A stretch of 64,000 bases of DNA. Origin: Nitrospira sp. GTDB lineage: Bacteria; Nitrospirota; Nitrospiria; Nitrospirales; Nitrospiraceae. Both the position numbers and the translations under genes were made by a program. Numbering within the stretch: the first letter of the stretch is position 1; each line of letters begins with the position of its first letter. The stretch covers positions 110,996 through 174,995 of the forward strand of contig SPAW01000003.1 in assembly GCA_005239465.1 (NCBI GenBank). The letters run 5' to 3'. Below are positions 1-9,797 of the stretch, in pieces. The notes under the pieces were generated by a model that had not been told where the DNA came from, did not search any database, and saw only the letters and a list, made by a program, of their open reading frames with translations.

Positions 1-22
1 AGGGTAGGAGAGGTGGTTTGCG

Positions 23-1831
23 ATGACGTTGCGACAGGCCTTCTGCCCCACCTTCGGTGTCAGTCTGGCGCTGGTAGCGGGTATTTTCGTCATGGATTTG
101 TGGGTGCCGCTGGGGCTAGCGATCACCGTTCTCTACGTGGTTCCGGTCCTGATTGCCGCTCGATTAGCAAACCCGATAGCGACGCCGCTGGTGGCCGCGC
201 TCGCTTCCGTACTGACTATTCTTGAAGTTTTCCACTTTCCCGTCCAAAGCCTGACGTGGGTCGCCGTCTGTAATCGGTCCTTCACGCTGTTGATCATTTG
301 GGTGACGGCGCTCCTCTGTCTGCGACGGCAGCAGGACGAATCCGAACTGCGCGCGGTGTACCAGGATATCGAACAACAAGTGCTGCAGCGAACGGCCGAT
401 CTAGCACAGGCTAATGAGGACTTGGAAGCCTTGCGAGCCGAAGCCGTATCGCAACTGGCGGCGCTGGTGAAGTCGTCCGATGACGCGATTATCGGGATGA
501 GCCTGGCCGGTGAAGTGCAAAGCTGGAACGCCGGCGCGGAGCGAGTCTACGGCTATCTTCCGCATGAGATCATTGGGCGATCCATCTCGGTGCTGTGCCC
601 ACCCGACCGACTCGATGAGGTGCCGGCGATGCTGGACCGGATCGCGCGGGGAGAGCATGTGCGCAATGTGGAAACGATTCAGCGGCGGAAGCGGGGGAAG
701 CGGATCGATGTGTCCTTGACGGTCTCTCCAGTAAAAGACGGCGAGGAGGCTGTAATCGCTGCGTCGGCGATTGCACGCGACATCACCCAGCGCAAACGGA
801 TCGAGGCCGCCCTGCGCGAAAGCGAAGCGCGGTTCCGCATGATGGCCGATACGGCCCCGGTCATGGTGTGGATGTCCGCACCGGAGGACGGCAGCACTTT
901 TTTCAACAAACGATGGTTGGAGTTCACCGGACGGACTTTGGATGAGGAGGCCGGCCTCGGTTGGTTCGACGGGGTTCATGTCCATGACCAACAGCGGTGC
1001 CGCGAGATCTATCGGGCGGCTCTTGATCAGCGACAGCCCTTCACGATGGAATACCGTCTCCGGCGCGCGGACGGCACCTATCGATGGATGGTCGATACCG
1101 GCGTGCCTCGATTCGAGCCGGACGGCGCCCTGAGCGGGTACATCGGCTCCTGCATCGATCTCACCGAACGCAAGGAGATGGAAGACGAGTTACGGAAGAC
1201 CCTCAAAGAGCGCGAGAGCCTACTGCGAGAAGTCCACCATCGCGTGAAAAACAACCTGCAAGTGATTTCAAGCTTGCTCAACCTGCAGATGGCGTCGATC
1301 AAAGATCCCCAAATTATCCAACTGTTCCGGGAGTGTCAGATCCGCATTTCATCGATCGCACTGCTTCATGAGACGTTGCACCGGTCGAACGACCTGTCGA
1401 GCATCAACATGGCCGAGTACCTGCGGACGCTGACTGGGCATCTCTTTCGATCCTACGGGGTCGATCCTGCGGTCATCTCACTCGAATTGAAGGTGTACGA
1501 GATTGATTTCAACGTGGATACCGGCCTGACGTGCGGCCTCATCATCGGCGAGCTCCTGTCCAATTGTCTTAAACACGCGTTTCCGAATGGACGCCGAGGG
1601 CAGATCACCGTCGAGCTGCGGACGGAGGCAGGCGATCTGTCTATGCTGCGAGTCTGCGACGACGGCGTCGGGATACCACACGACGGCGTGTTGAATAATC
1701 CCGACTCGCTGGGACTTGAACTGGTCGCGCTGATGGCGGAGAAGCTCGACGGAGTCATTTCGTTACAGAGCGGCAACGGAACGGAGTGGCAAGTGACGTT
1801 CCGGCCCTTGCACTACCAAGAAAGGATGTGA
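23..1831 (+). CDS. Membrane-bound PAS sensor histidine kinase (HisKA_2 type)
   Basis: Autophosphorylating sensor of a two-component system. The N-terminus (about residues 8-100) has several hydrophobic segments that should anchor it in the inner membrane. A coiled linker (105-150) and two PAS domains (about 145-260 and 270-390) follow. The H-box is [11 protein letters not shown] with the phospho-accepting His near residue 404, the N-box ELLSN is near 509 and the G-box DDGVGI near 546; this H-box is typical of HisKA_2 kinases. An AGGAG-like Shine-Dalgarno sequence lies just before ATG 23. The response regulator starts 3 nt after the stop, so the two are surely co-transcribed. The sensed signal cannot be read from the sequence. 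Confidence 0.93.
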   Translation: MTLRQAFCPTFGVSLALVAGIFVMDLWVPLGLAITVLYVVPVLIAARLANPIATPLVAALASVLTILEVFHFPVQSLTWVAVCNRSFTLLIIWVTALLCLRRQQDESELRAVYQDIEQQVLQRTADLAQANEDLEALRAEAVSQLAALVKSSDDAIIGMSLAGEVQSWNAGAERVYGYLPHEIIGRSISVLCPPDRLDEVPAMLDRIARGEHVRNVETIQRRKRGKRIDVSLTVSPVKDGEEAVIAASAIARDITQRKRIEAALRESEARFRMMADTAPVMVWMSAPEDGSTFFNKRWLEFTGRTLDEEAGLGWFDGVHVHDQQRCREIYRAALDQRQPFTMEYRLRRADGTYRWMVDTGVPRFEPDGALSGYIGSCIDLTERKEMEDELRKTLKERESLLREVHHRVKNNLQVISSLLNLQMASIKDPQIIQLFRECQIRISSIALLHETLHRSNDLSSINMAEYLRTLTGHLFRSYGVDPAVISLELKVYEIDFNVDTGLTCGLIIGELLSNCLKHAFPNGRRGQITVELRTEAGDLSMLRVCDDGVGIPHDGVLNNPDSLGLELVALMAEKLDGVISLQSGNGTEWQVTFRPLHYQERM

Positions 1832-1834
1832 AGC

Positions 1835-2836
1835 ATGGCGCAAGCAACGATTCTGGTAGTAGAAGATGAAACGATCGTGGCCAAAGACATTCAGTGCACT
1901 CTCGTGCGGCTCGGATATAAGGTGCCGACGACAGCCACGTGCGGAGAAGAAGCCGTCCGCAAGGCCGGAGAGATTCAGCCTGATCTAGTCGTGATGGATA
2001 TTGTTCTCAAGGGTTCGATGGATGGCGTGGAGACAGCGCGAGAGCTGCGCACACGCTACGATGTGCCGATCGTGTATCTCACGGCCTATGCGGATGACCA
2101 GACGCTCCAGCGCGCGAAGGCGACAGAACCAGCGGGTTATTTGCTCAAGCCGTTTCAGCCGGGTGAACTTCGGCCCACGATCGAAATGGCGCTCTACCGG
2201 TCACACATGGAGCGTCATACGAAAGAGAGCCTGCGGTGGCTTGCGACGACCGTCCGTTGCGTGGAAGACGGAGTGATCACGACGGATAGCGCCGGCCGGA
2301 TTACGTACCTGAACCCTGCTGCCGAGCTGCTGACCGGGTGGGACCATCGCACCGCGATGGGACATCCGCTGGAAACGGTCTTGGCGCTGCGGGGCAGCGG
2401 GTCCTGTGAAGGAAGCCCGAGTGATGCGGTCCAGGCGATCTCACAGTGCCGTATCGTCCCGATTGAAGGCCGGGTCCTCATGGCGAAGGACGGTTCCCAA
2501 TGCCTGATTCAAGGCCGTGCGGCTCCCGTCGTCACCGAGCAGGGAGGGGTCGTCGGGGCGGTCGTGGTGTGTCATGCGCTGGCTGAACAAGCCGTGAGAC
2601 AGTTCAGTCATCCTCCACGCGAGATGGAAGAGGGAGAGTGCCAAGCATCCTATGCAAAGGGCGTGATCAACCTCTGCGCCTGGTGCAAGCGGGTCCCAGA
2701 TGGATTGGGTGAGTGGTACGACTTGCATACCTTCATTACGGAACGGTCCGGAGTGCAATTCAACGGGGGATTGTGCCCGGATTGCATGGAGCGCTGTTTC
2801 CCTCAGGCTCACACGCCATCGCCGTCTCTGTCCTGA
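1835..2836 (+). CDS. Response regulator with REC and PAS domains and a C-terminal Cys4 motif
   Basis: Receiver domain at residues 4-120 with the phospho-acceptor Asp55 in VVMDIVLKG and the conserved Lys in YLLKPF. A PAS domain follows (about 130-250, TVRCVEDGVITTD). The last 60 residues carry two cysteine pairs, CAWCKRV (about 280) and CPDC (about 314), an arrangement seen at the end of many PAS-containing regulators and kinases and likely to bind a metal. There is no DNA-binding domain, so output is probably through protein contacts. It is paired with the kinase at 23-1831. Confidence 0.9.
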   Translation: MAQATILVVEDETIVAKDIQCTLVRLGYKVPTTATCGEEAVRKAGEIQPDLVVMDIVLKGSMDGVETARELRTRYDVPIVYLTAYADDQTLQRAKATEPAGYLLKPFQPGELRPTIEMALYRSHMERHTKESLRWLATTVRCVEDGVITTDSAGRITYLNPAAELLTGWDHRTAMGHPLETVLALRGSGSCEGSPSDAVQAISQCRIVPIEGRVLMAKDGSQCLIQGRAAPVVTEQGGVVGAVVVCHALAEQAVRQFSHPPREMEEGECQASYAKGVINLCAWCKRVPDGLGEWYDLHTFITERSGVQFNGGLCPDCMERCFPQAHTPSPSLS

Positions 2837-2873
2837 AGCAAGAGGATGGGTTTCCTCACGGAGGGGAGCGGTG

Positions 2874-2879
2874 TATGAT
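2874..2879 (+). promoter_or_regulatory. Candidate -10 box TATGAT, 11 nt before the start codon
   Basis: TATGAT ends 11 nt before ATG 2891. The -35 region (TTTCCT, 17-nt spacer) is weak. The spacing matches that seen before ttuA and the ferritin-like gene. Confidence 0.35.
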
Positions 2880-2890
2880 GCAGCAGCCTC

Positions 2891-3730
2891 ATGCGCACCC
2901 ATCGCCGATTCCGTGGTAAAGAATTCCTGCATACCAGCTGGATTATTTTAGTGCTGGGGACGACTCCCGCTCCCGCGGCGCCGACCAGCGATCTTGCGAA
3001 ACATGAACTGCTGGGACCGGTCAAAACTGTCGTCACCAAACATCCGCAGCTTCGAACAATTCACCAGTTTGATCGTAGCGGTCGACTTGTCGAGTGGGAA
3101 TTGGTGCCGACCAACGAGGCGGACTCGTCTCGCTATGTTTTCCACTACGATGAATCAGGTCGGCTGATCGAGGAAGATACAGTTAAGACGGACGGATATG
3201 TGGTCTACAAGAAAATCTATCGCTATGGGAGTGACGAGCGCGGGCGTGAGTCCGCGGTGGTGGCGGCGACCGAAGACGGCGCGCTGGCACATGCGGACTT
3301 CAGCTTCTATGACGACCGAGGGATTCTTCTTGAAGAGGTGGAAATCAGCGGCAGCGGTACAGCGGAGAAATCCCTCTACGATGTTCGGGGAAATCTGGTG
3401 TACACGGCCCGATACTTCCATGGGAAACTCGTCCTGGAAGCCACGCATCATCACGGCCCGCTAGGCCGCCTCAAGGAAAGCCGGTTTTACGCCGGCGACG
3501 GCAACCTCATGCGAAAAGATCTCTATCGATATAACGAGGCTGGTCACCGGATCGAGCAGCAGAGCGAATTCTTGCGGAGTGCTCATCTTCGCAAGTCTGT
3601 GGTAAACTATGAAATTGACGAGACGGGCAATTGGACGAAGGAAACCGTCCAGCGATGGACGGAGAAAAATGGGGCTGTGTCATTGAGTGAAACGACGGTG
3701 AGCCGAGAACGGCAGATTACCTACTACTGA
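2891..3730 (+). CDS. Exported protein with YD/RHS-like repeats
   Basis: Function unknown. A basic N-terminus and hydrophobic stretch ending near APAAP suggest a signal peptide of roughly 30-35 residues. The mature part repeats short beta-hairpin units of the form YxYDxxGRLxxE (FHYDESGRLIEE, SFYDDRGILLEE, SLYDVRGNLVYT, YRYNEAGHRIEQ), the pattern of YD/RHS repeats, at least six times. At 279 aa it is far too short for an RHS toxin and has no visible toxin tip, so a small cell-surface or periplasmic beta-structure is more likely. No Shine-Dalgarno sequence precedes ATG 2891. Confidence 0.7.
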   Translation: MRTHRRFRGKEFLHTSWIILVLGTTPAPAAPTSDLAKHELLGPVKTVVTKHPQLRTIHQFDRSGRLVEWELVPTNEADSSRYVFHYDESGRLIEEDTVKTDGYVVYKKIYRYGSDERGRESAVVAATEDGALAHADFSFYDDRGILLEEVEISGSGTAEKSLYDVRGNLVYTARYFHGKLVLEATHHHGPLGRLKESRFYAGDGNLMRKDLYRYNEAGHRIEQQSEFLRSAHLRKSVVNYEIDETGNWTKETVQRWTEKNGAVSLSETTVSRERQITYY

Positions 3731-3794
3731 CGAGACCAGGAAAGAGTCGTCACGGTCCTTCCCCGGTTATGACGTCATGCTGAAATAATCCCGA

Positions 3795-5468
3795 TTAGCT
3801 GGTGACGGCACCTTCTGAGGCGGAAGAGACGTGTCTGGCGTATTTCGCCATTACACCTGAGGTGTAGCGGGGCATTGGCTGCTTCACCTTTTTCAGCCGA
3901 ACAGAAATTTCTTTCTGCGACAGGTTCACATCCAGCCGACGTGTGGCGATGTCGAACATAATCGTATCGCCGTTCTTCACCGCAGCAATCGGCCCGCCTT
4001 TGACAGCTTCCGGTGCCACATGGCCGGCCATCAGTCCGTGCGTTGCGCCTGAAAAACGCCCGTCAGTCAGCAGCGCGACCGAATCGCCGAGTCCGGCTCC
4101 GACAATCGCGGCGGTGACGCCAAGCATCTCGCGCATGCCTGGTCCTCCTGACGGGCCTTCATAGCGGATCACGACGACATCGCCGGCCTTGATTTGGTTT
4201 GTCTTCACTGCGACGAACGCATCTTCTTCCCGATCATAGACCTTCGCCGGACCCTGGAACTTCATCATGGAGTGCCCAGCCACTTTGACCACGCAGCCTT
4301 CTGGCGCGAGATTGCCCTTTAAGATGACGAGTCCGCCGGTCGACTTGATCGGATTCGACAAGGGACGAAGAACCTGCTGGCCAGCGTGTTCCTTGGCTCC
4401 GCTGGCTTCTTCCCCAATGGTTCGGCCAGTAACGGTCGTCTGATTAGCATGCAGAATCCCGGCGTCGAGAAGCCGCTTGGCGACTAGCGTGGTGCCGCCG
4501 GCGGTGAACAAGTCCGCCGCGGTGAAGCGGCCACCCGGCTTGAGATCGGCAAGCAACGGCACCTTGCGGTTGATCTTGTCGAAATCGTCGATATTGAGTT
4601 TGATGCCCATTTCACGGGCCACCGCGAGCAGGTGCAGCACGGCGTTCGTAGACCCACCCGTTGTCGCGACCGCGGCAATCGCATTCTCGAGCGACTTGCG
4701 GGTGATGATCTGTTTGGGGCGCAGGTCCTTCTTGAGCAAGTCCATGACCATCTTGCCGCACTCGAAAGCGACGTCGTCCTTGTGCTTATCCATGGCGGGC
4801 ACGCCGTTGCGGCCCATGGGCGAGATGCCGAGGAACTCAAACGCAATCGCCATGGTGTTGGCAGTGAATTGTCCCCCGCAAGCACCGGGCCCTGGACAGG
4901 CGTGGTCTTCCAGGTCTTTGAGTTCGGCGTTCGTCATCTTGCCCGAAGCATGTTTGCCGACCGCTTCGAAGACGTCCTGAATGGTCACGTCGTGGCCTTG
5001 GAACTGCCCCGGCATGATCGATCCCCCGTAAAGCATCACCGACGGCAAGTTGAGCCGAGCCAGCGCCATCACGGTGCCTGGGATGGTCTTGTCACAGCCA
5101 GAGAGCGCCACGACTGCATCGAACAAGTGGCCACGCGCCACCAGCTCGATCGAGTCCGCAATCACTTCGCGGCTGATCAACGATGCCTTCATCCCCTCGG
5201 TCCCCATCGAGATCCCATCCGACACGGCGATGGTGTTGTACTCGATTGGGGTCCCACCGGCGGCTCGGATACCGGCTTTGACTCGCTCCGACAACCGGCG
5301 CAGGTGGTAATTGCAGGGCATGACCTCGATCCAGGTATTTGCCACCCCGACGATGGGCTTGGATAAGTCGTCATCGGTGAAGCCCACCGCTTTCAACATC
5401 GCGCGCGCGGGTGCACGTTCTGGCCCAACCAGCAGATCATGACTCTTTAGCTTGCGATCCGGTGCCAT
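3795..5468 (-). CDS. ilvD: Dihydroxy-acid dehydratase
   Basis: Iron-sulfur enzyme of valine/isoleucine synthesis; it dehydrates 2,3-dihydroxy-acids to 2-oxo-acids. The protein is 557 aa, normal for the IlvD/Edd family. The three cluster cysteines are visible: C52 (MPCNYH), C125 (SGCDKT) and C197 (GPGACGG). The reading frame extends 20 codons upstream to 5528, but that part overlaps the next gene, and [13 protein letters not shown] at 5468 is the start that fits the family. It lies 4 nt after the stop of the PepSY gene. Confidence 0.97.
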   Translation of the reverse strand: MAPDRKLKSHDLLVGPERAPARAMLKAVGFTDDDLSKPIVGVANTWIEVMPCNYHLRRLSERVKAGIRAAGGTPIEYNTIAVSDGISMGTEGMKASLISREVIADSIELVARGHLFDAVVALSGCDKTIPGTVMALARLNLPSVMLYGGSIMPGQFQGHDVTIQDVFEAVGKHASGKMTNAELKDLEDHACPGPGACGGQFTANTMAIAFEFLGISPMGRNGVPAMDKHKDDVAFECGKMVMDLLKKDLRPKQIITRKSLENAIAAVATTGGSTNAVLHLLAVAREMGIKLNIDDFDKINRKVPLLADLKPGGRFTAADLFTAGGTTLVAKRLLDAGILHANQTTVTGRTIGEEASGAKEHAGQQVLRPLSNPIKSTGGLVILKGNLAPEGCVVKVAGHSMMKFQGPAKVYDREEDAFVAVKTNQIKAGDVVVIRYEGPSGGPGMREMLGVTAAIVGAGLGDSVALLTDGRFSGATHGLMAGHVAPEAVKGGPIAAVKNGDTIMFDIATRRLDVNLSQKEISVRLKKVKQPMPRYTSGVMAKYARHVSSASEGAVTS

Positions 5469-5472
5469 GGAA

Positions 5473-5847
5473 TCAACAACCCATATCGAGACGCGGGCAC
5501 TTCTTCTTCCCGTCCTTCTTTTTCTCATCCTTCTTGCCCTTGGCTTCCGTGTCGATCACGGCTCCGGTGGCGGCATCGATATGCACTTCTGTCACCTTGC
5601 CGTCCGATCCGAGCACTTCCACTTCCCAGATCGTCTTGCCGTGCTTCTTTTCAAGCTCGGCTTCGACGACAGTTCCCGGGACTTTCTCAGACGCGGTCTT
5701 GATGGCTTGATCGATGGTGACTTTGGCGTCTTTGGCTAAGGCGGCGCTATTGCCTTCCTCACCCTTCTTCTTGTCGCTCCAAGCCGGAGAACCAAACGCT
5801 AATACCGTGCCAACTGTGAGAACCAGAATCAGACTGAGGAGTTTCAT
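5473..5847 (-). CDS. Small exported PepSY-domain protein
   Basis: A signal peptide ([19 protein letters not shown]) is followed by one PepSY domain (about residues 35-100; [28 protein letters not shown]). Such domains occur in periplasmic proteins thought to bind or inhibit proteases. The C-terminus is Lys-rich and ends [11 protein letters not shown] 5847 is preferred over TTG 5853 because a perfect AGGAGG lies 6 nt before it. It forms a run with ilvD and the Spy-like gene. Confidence 0.8.
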   Translation of the reverse strand: MKLLSLILVLTVGTVLAFGSPAWSDKKKGEEGNSAALAKDAKVTIDQAIKTASEKVPGTVVEAELEKKHGKTIWEVEVLGSDGKVTEVHIDAATGAVIDTEAKGKKDEKKKDGKKKCPRLDMGC

Positions 5848-5874
5848 GATCAACCTCCTGCTTAGGCGGTGACG

Positions 5875-6516
5875 TTATTGCATGGACATGTTGCTCGGAG
5901 GGGTAGGGACGGCGCTGCCGGAACCCCCATGGGGATTTGTGCCGTGAGGATTGGCGCCCTGCGGCGCTGCGCCACCATGCGGGGCGCCATGGCCTTTCCC
6001 GCTTTCTTTGTGTTGCTGCATCACCTTCTCATGTTCGGACTTTTCCTTCTCGCGCTGCTCCGGGGTCAGCAGGCCCAGGACTTCACGGCGTGTCTTGATG
6101 GAGGTCATACGCAGCGCGACCTGCAGATCTTCGCTCTGTTTCAGCTTGGCTTCAATCGCGCCGAGGTCGGATTTCTCATCGTCGGTGAGCGCTTTCAGTT
6201 CGCGTTCGGCGATTTGGATGTCGGCCTCAGCCTTGATACGCGCCTTGTCGAGATTCAACTGAATGTCCTTCAGTTTGGCGACTTGATCAGCCGTGAGCCC
6301 GATGTCCTTCTCATGTTTGAGAAGGTGTCTGATCAGATGGCCGGTGCTCCTATGCATCATGCCCATGCCATAGCTCCCCATGGCGCTGTGGCCGCTGCCG
6401 GCATGTCCGCCCTTGCCGTAGCCGGGCTCATTCGCCCAAGTACCGGAGACTCCAAGCGCCAGCATAAACACTGAAGCTACGCCGAGTGTGACCATCGCCC
6501 TGATTGCTCGCTCCAT
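5875..6516 (-). CDS. Spy/CpxP-like periplasmic protein
   Basis: After a signal peptide (to about residue 28) the sequence is Gly/His/Met-rich, then helical with two LTxxQ motifs (LTADQVAKL near 76 and LTPEQREKEK near 151), the signature of Spy/CpxP/ZraP-type periplasmic chaperones and stress sensors. The His/Met-rich N-terminus and the His/Gly/Pro-rich tail (HGAPHGG) suggest metal binding. A Shine-Dalgarno AGGAGG lies 7-8 nt before ATG 6516. The gap to the PepSY gene is 27 nt. Confidence 0.82.
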   Translation of the reverse strand: MERAIRAMVTLGVASVFMLALGVSGTWANEPGYGKGGHAGSGHSAMGSYGMGMMHRSTGHLIRHLLKHEKDIGLTADQVAKLKDIQLNLDKARIKAEADIQIAERELKALTDDEKSDLGAIEAKLKQSEDLQVALRMTSIKTRREVLGLLTPEQREKEKSEHEKVMQQHKESGKGHGAPHGGAAPQGANPHGTNPHGGSGSAVPTPPSNMSMQ

Positions 6517-6568
6517 GAAGTCCTCCTTTGGTTGTTAAGGCCGCTGAGTAGACCGTGAGATTCAATGA

Positions 6569-6955
6569 TTATCGCACAAACAAGCCCCCTGCGCCCCTCA
6601 GTCCATTGAAGAGGAATTGAATAGCTAAAGCGGCCGGCGGGAGACCCATCAGGCTGGAAATGATTTTCCCCGCAATCGGGCTCAGCCATTTGGCGCCGGC
6701 GGCACCGAGCGCCAAGGCAATGTAGCTTGCCACACCGACCAGCGCAACGCAAGCGAGCAACACCCCTCGGTGGACCCAAGAAGCAGCCTAGGCTACCAGC
6801 AGAATTACTGTTGAAATGGCGGCTGGTCCCGCCGGCATCGGAATCGCCAAGAGGGTGATGGCAATGTCTTCCTTGCCGGTTCCGGCTGCGGTTTCCTCGG
6901 CGGTCTCCTGCGCGGCGGATCGCTGGGCGCGCAACATGTCGAAGGCCACAAACAG
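6569..6955 (-). pseudogene. MarC-family membrane protein, 5'-truncated with internal stop
   Basis: Reading the minus strand from 6955 gives LFVAFDMLRAQRS, a linker, EDIAITLLAIPMPAGPAA, then TAG, then a run of membrane helices ending ALAIQFLFNGLRG. This order matches the middle and C-terminal half of MarC (UPF0056) integral membrane proteins. The first third is missing, since a stop abuts LFVAFDML, and one TAG near 6790 interrupts an otherwise continuous frame. No start or Shine-Dalgarno is evident. Confidence 0.75.
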
Positions 6956-7005
6956 CTAAGGGTGAGCTGAAGGCAAACGGGGCCTATTCGGCCAGCGTCA
7001 TCCGG

Positions 7006-8034
7006 TTATCCTCGTCGTGCCATCGCCAGAAGGTCCGCGCGCGGGTCCTGATGCCGCAGGCGTTTCAAGTCCTCATATAGTTTTCGTTCATCCTCGGACA
7101 ACGAAGAGGGCATCGCAATCTGGAGAATCAGGAAAAGATCGCCGTGGCTGCCCGATGCAGTGGGCAGGCCCTTTCCTTTCAGGCGCAGTCTCCCACCGGC
7201 CTGACTACCTGGCGGAATTTTGACGCGAACAGACTCTCCGAGCGTCGGGGCCATCACCTCAGCACCCAACACAGCTTCCCATGGCCAGACAGGCAGGATG
7301 ACATGGAGATCGCTCCCGTGTCGCTGAAACACCCGATCCGGGGTGATCGTCACATGCAGGTAAAGATCACCGCGTTTACCGCCGTTCATACCGGGCTGGC
7401 CCTTCCCGGATACACGCACTCTGGTGCCATCCTGCACCCCGGCGGGGATTTTGACTTCGATCGTCTTCGACTCCAGGACCGAGCCGGAGCCTAAACAAGC
7501 CTGGCACTGCCGCCCTCGAATTGTCCGCCTGCCTTGGCAGGTGACGCAGGTGACCGGCTCCCTGAGGCTGACGCGTTTCGTCACGCCGGTCAGCACTTCC
7601 CGCAGTGTGAGCTCCGCCTCCGTTTCAAGATCTTCCCCCTGGCTTGCGAATCCACGCGGCGCTCCGCTCCGTCCCCGTCCGCCGAACAAGTTCTCGAAAA
7701 TATCGGAGAAGGCCTCACCCCCAAATGCCCCGCTAGCCTCTCCGCCGGCGTAGCTCCGTGCCCCTGCCTGTTGGCGGGCTTTCTCAAAGGCTTCGGCCTG
7801 TTCCCACTCTGCGCCATACTGATCGTATTTCTTCCGTTTATCCGGATCGGACAGGACTTCGTGCGCTTCATTCAACTCTTTGAACTTCTTCTCCATCTCG
7901 GTTTTCTTGGCGCCGGAGTGGAGGTCGGGGTGAACTTGGCGGGCGAGACGGCGATAGGCTTTCTTAATATCGTCGGCTGACGCGATCCGGGATATGCCTA
8001 GCACTTGATAGTAGTCGCGTGGTGTAGTGGCCAT
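7006..8034 (-). CDS. DnaJ-type co-chaperone with a reduced zinc finger
   Basis: J-domain at residues 5-72 with HPD at 35-37, a Gly/Phe-rich linker (about 85-135), and the two beta-sandwich substrate-binding domains of class A/B J-proteins. Only two CxxCxG repeats are present (CVTCQG and CQACLGSG, about 158-178) instead of the usual four, so a single zinc site can form. At 342 aa it lies between DnaJ (about 375) and CbpA (about 300). It should stimulate DnaK. No dnaK or grpE lies in the window. Confidence 0.9.
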   Translation of the reverse strand: MATTPRDYYQVLGISRIASADDIKKAYRRLARQVHPDLHSGAKKTEMEKKFKELNEAHEVLSDPDKRKKYDQYGAEWEQAEAFEKARQQAGARSYAGGEASGAFGGEAFSDIFENLFGGRGRSGAPRGFASQGEDLETEAELTLREVLTGVTKRVSLREPVTCVTCQGRRTIRGRQCQACLGSGSVLESKTIEVKIPAGVQDGTRVRVSGKGQPGMNGGKRGDLYLHVTITPDRVFQRHGSDLHVILPVWPWEAVLGAEVMAPTLGESVRVKIPPGSQAGGRLRLKGKGLPTASGSHGDLFLILQIAMPSSLSEDERKLYEDLKRLRHQDPRADLLAMARRG

Positions 8035-8040
8035 CGTTGA

Positions 8041-8283
8041 AAATAGAGCGTGATGGGTGGCAAGTGATGAGTGATGAAAAGCGGCGTAACCGTCTATGAA
8101 AAGTAACCGCTAGGTATCCACAACCGACTCACTGATCACCCGTCACTGTTTGTTCAGCAGCTTACGGGGTCAGAGAAGGCTTTTCAAGACAGGAGCTCAT
8201 AGCTGATGGCTTATGGCGGTCAAGAAGGCCCGAAAGGAAAATTCTGATAGAGCCGCTTTTCATTAGCTATAGACCATTGGCTA
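8041..8283. repeat. Intergenic dispersed repeats (GTGATG type and AGCTGATGGC type)
   Basis: This gap holds two kinds of short imperfect inverted repeats. GTGATGGGTGGCAAGTGATG at about 8052 is partly mirrored by GATCACCCGTCAC at about 8135. AGCTGATGGCTTATGG at about 8200 is mirrored by CCATTGGCTATCAGCT at about 8275. Related copies recur after other genes (20575, 37549, 61566). No coding capacity is evident. Confidence 0.6.
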
Positions 8284-9219
8284 TCAGCTCTTTGCCGAGC
8301 CGGCCCGCGCCATCAGTTTGCAGTAGGAACAGATTTCAACGGTGGTGGGCTGGCCGCAGGCAGAACAGGGATGTAAGGCCGCTTGGTCTTTCTCAGCCAT
8401 CGTGGTGGGGGACGCCTCCGGCTTACTCTGTTTGTCGAGGAAACCCCAATAGAACGCCTGCTTGGTGCCGGGCGATTCCGTCTCGAGCCGGTTCAGCACT
8501 TCCTTATAGAGAAGTGTGCGAGCCCCTTTTGCCATGGGGCATTCTTCGACGATGTAATCGATCCTATTCAGCACCGCGTAGGCGGCGAGTTCGCGCTCGG
8601 TGAGACGATAGAGTGGTTTGACCTTTTTGGCGAAACCCTCAACGGAAGCCGGTAAACTCGGGGCCTGCTTATCCAGATACTCTTCCTGCCAGCGGAGCAC
8701 GTTGCCAAGCAGGCGGGCGGCTTCGTCGTCGAGATTGTGGCCAGTGGCCATCACATCGTACTTGTGTTCGATCGCCGCGCGATTGAATTGATAGCGTTTG
8801 ATCGTGCCGCAGGTCGAGCACGTCGGCCGGTGGACCAGCATCGCTAGTTCACGAATGCCGGCGCCTTCATCCAGCTCGACCGTATGGACATGCAGCGTCG
8901 CGCCATGCGCGGCCGCTACGGTCTCGGCGAAGCGGACAACTTTTATATGCGACGGTTTCGAATAGCCGCCGATCCCGAGGTTCACATAGAGGGCGTCGGC
9001 CTTGTAGCCCATCTTCAGCAGAATATCCCACAACGCCAGGCTGTCCTTGCCGCCTGAAACCGCCACGAGAATGCGGTTGTCTTTGCTGAACATCTTCTGC
9101 GACTTGATCGCCTTGGCCACTTGGTCATGGACGAAGCCATTAAAACAGTCTTTGCAGAAGGCGGCATTGTGACGAGGTAACTTAATGACGGCTTTTATTT
9201 TGCACTTGGTGCAGTTCAT
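8284..9219 (-). CDS. ttuA: tRNA 2-thiolation enzyme, TtuA/Ncs6 family
   Basis: ATP-pyrophosphatase-type enzyme expected to thiolate a tRNA uridine (U54 in the TtuA group). N-terminal zinc finger C3-x2-C6 and C22-x2-C25, PP-loop SGGKDS at 55-60, cluster cysteines C134 and C137 (CSTC) plus C227 (EECPMAKG), GHNLDDEA motif near 160, and a C-terminal zinc ribbon (CSACG...CSYC). The length of 311 aa is normal. No Shine-Dalgarno precedes ATG 9219, but a promoter lies right upstream. TtuB and TtuC partners are not in the window. Confidence 0.9.
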   Translation of the reverse strand: MNCTKCKIKAVIKLPRHNAAFCKDCFNGFVHDQVAKAIKSQKMFSKDNRILVAVSGGKDSLALWDILLKMGYKADALYVNLGIGGYSKPSHIKVVRFAETVAAAHGATLHVHTVELDEGAGIRELAMLVHRPTCSTCGTIKRYQFNRAAIEHKYDVMATGHNLDDEAARLLGNVLRWQEEYLDKQAPSLPASVEGFAKKVKPLYRLTERELAAYAVLNRIDYIVEECPMAKGARTLLYKEVLNRLETESPGTKQAFYWGFLDKQSKPEASPTTMAEKDQAALHPCSACGQPTTVEICSYCKLMARAGSAKS

Positions 9220-9230
9220 AGGCGCTCACG

Positions 9231-9260
9231 ATCATACGGGTAGCATCGCAATGAATGCAA
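9231..9260 (-). promoter_or_regulatory. Candidate sigma70 promoter of ttuA
   Basis: On the minus strand TTGCAT (9255-9260), an 18-nt spacer and TATGAT (9231-9236) end 11 nt before ATG 9219. The expected transcript start leaves a leader of only about 5 nt. Confidence 0.5.
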
Positions 9261-9649
9261 ATAAGAAGAGCCCACAAGAACGAGAACGGATAGCCGTGCT
9301 CGATGCACAGCTCTTACCATCGTTCCACCGCCCTCGAAACCAGGGTTTCTCTGTCTTCATTGGGGAGTCGCACTGACTATCCATCTCTACGGGTCTTACG
9401 AGACAACTCGACCGATCCTTCGATAGAAAATCCAAGGAGTTGTATTGCATGGTGTGTTAAGGTAATAGAGGTTACAGGAAGAGTTTGGGACTTGGTCCTC
9501 GATCTGTCCGAGGTCAACAGGCAAACCGATACTTACATCAACAATCTTGTCTTTCTCAGGGCTCATAGTTGGCAGATCGGTTTCGAAGAACTGACAACGG
9601 CCAATGTAATGTATTGACTGGGTCGATCTGGTAAGGTAGGAAAGGATAA
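9261..9649. other. Intergenic region without a convincing gene
   Basis: The open frames here have no Shine-Dalgarno and no recognisable protein motif. TTGACT at 9613 could serve a promoter for the small ORF at 9650, but its -10 (TAGGAA) is poor. Confidence 0.4.
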
Positions 9650-9781
9650 ATGTCTTTATTGTTAAAAACTGACCAAGGAACTCGTGACAACAGTTTTACT
9701 TCGAGAAAGACAAAAGAATTTCTTCCCCAGACAGTAAAGGTTCAGGAGAAGGTAACCACCTCTACTTACGAGTTGACATAA
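9650..9781 (+). CDS. Possible 43-aa small protein
   Basis: ATG 9650 is preceded by AGGAAAGGATAA and opens a hydrophilic, Lys/Thr-rich 43-codon frame (begins MSLLLKTDQGTRDN) that stops 16 nt before the RCK_C gene. I do not recognise it. The Shine-Dalgarno and the position in front of a gene are the only support; it may instead be a leader for 9798. Confidence 0.3.
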   Translation: MSLLLKTDQGTRDNSFTSRKTKEFLPQTVKVQEKVTTSTYELT

Positions 9782-9797
9782 TAGAGCTTATCGGACC

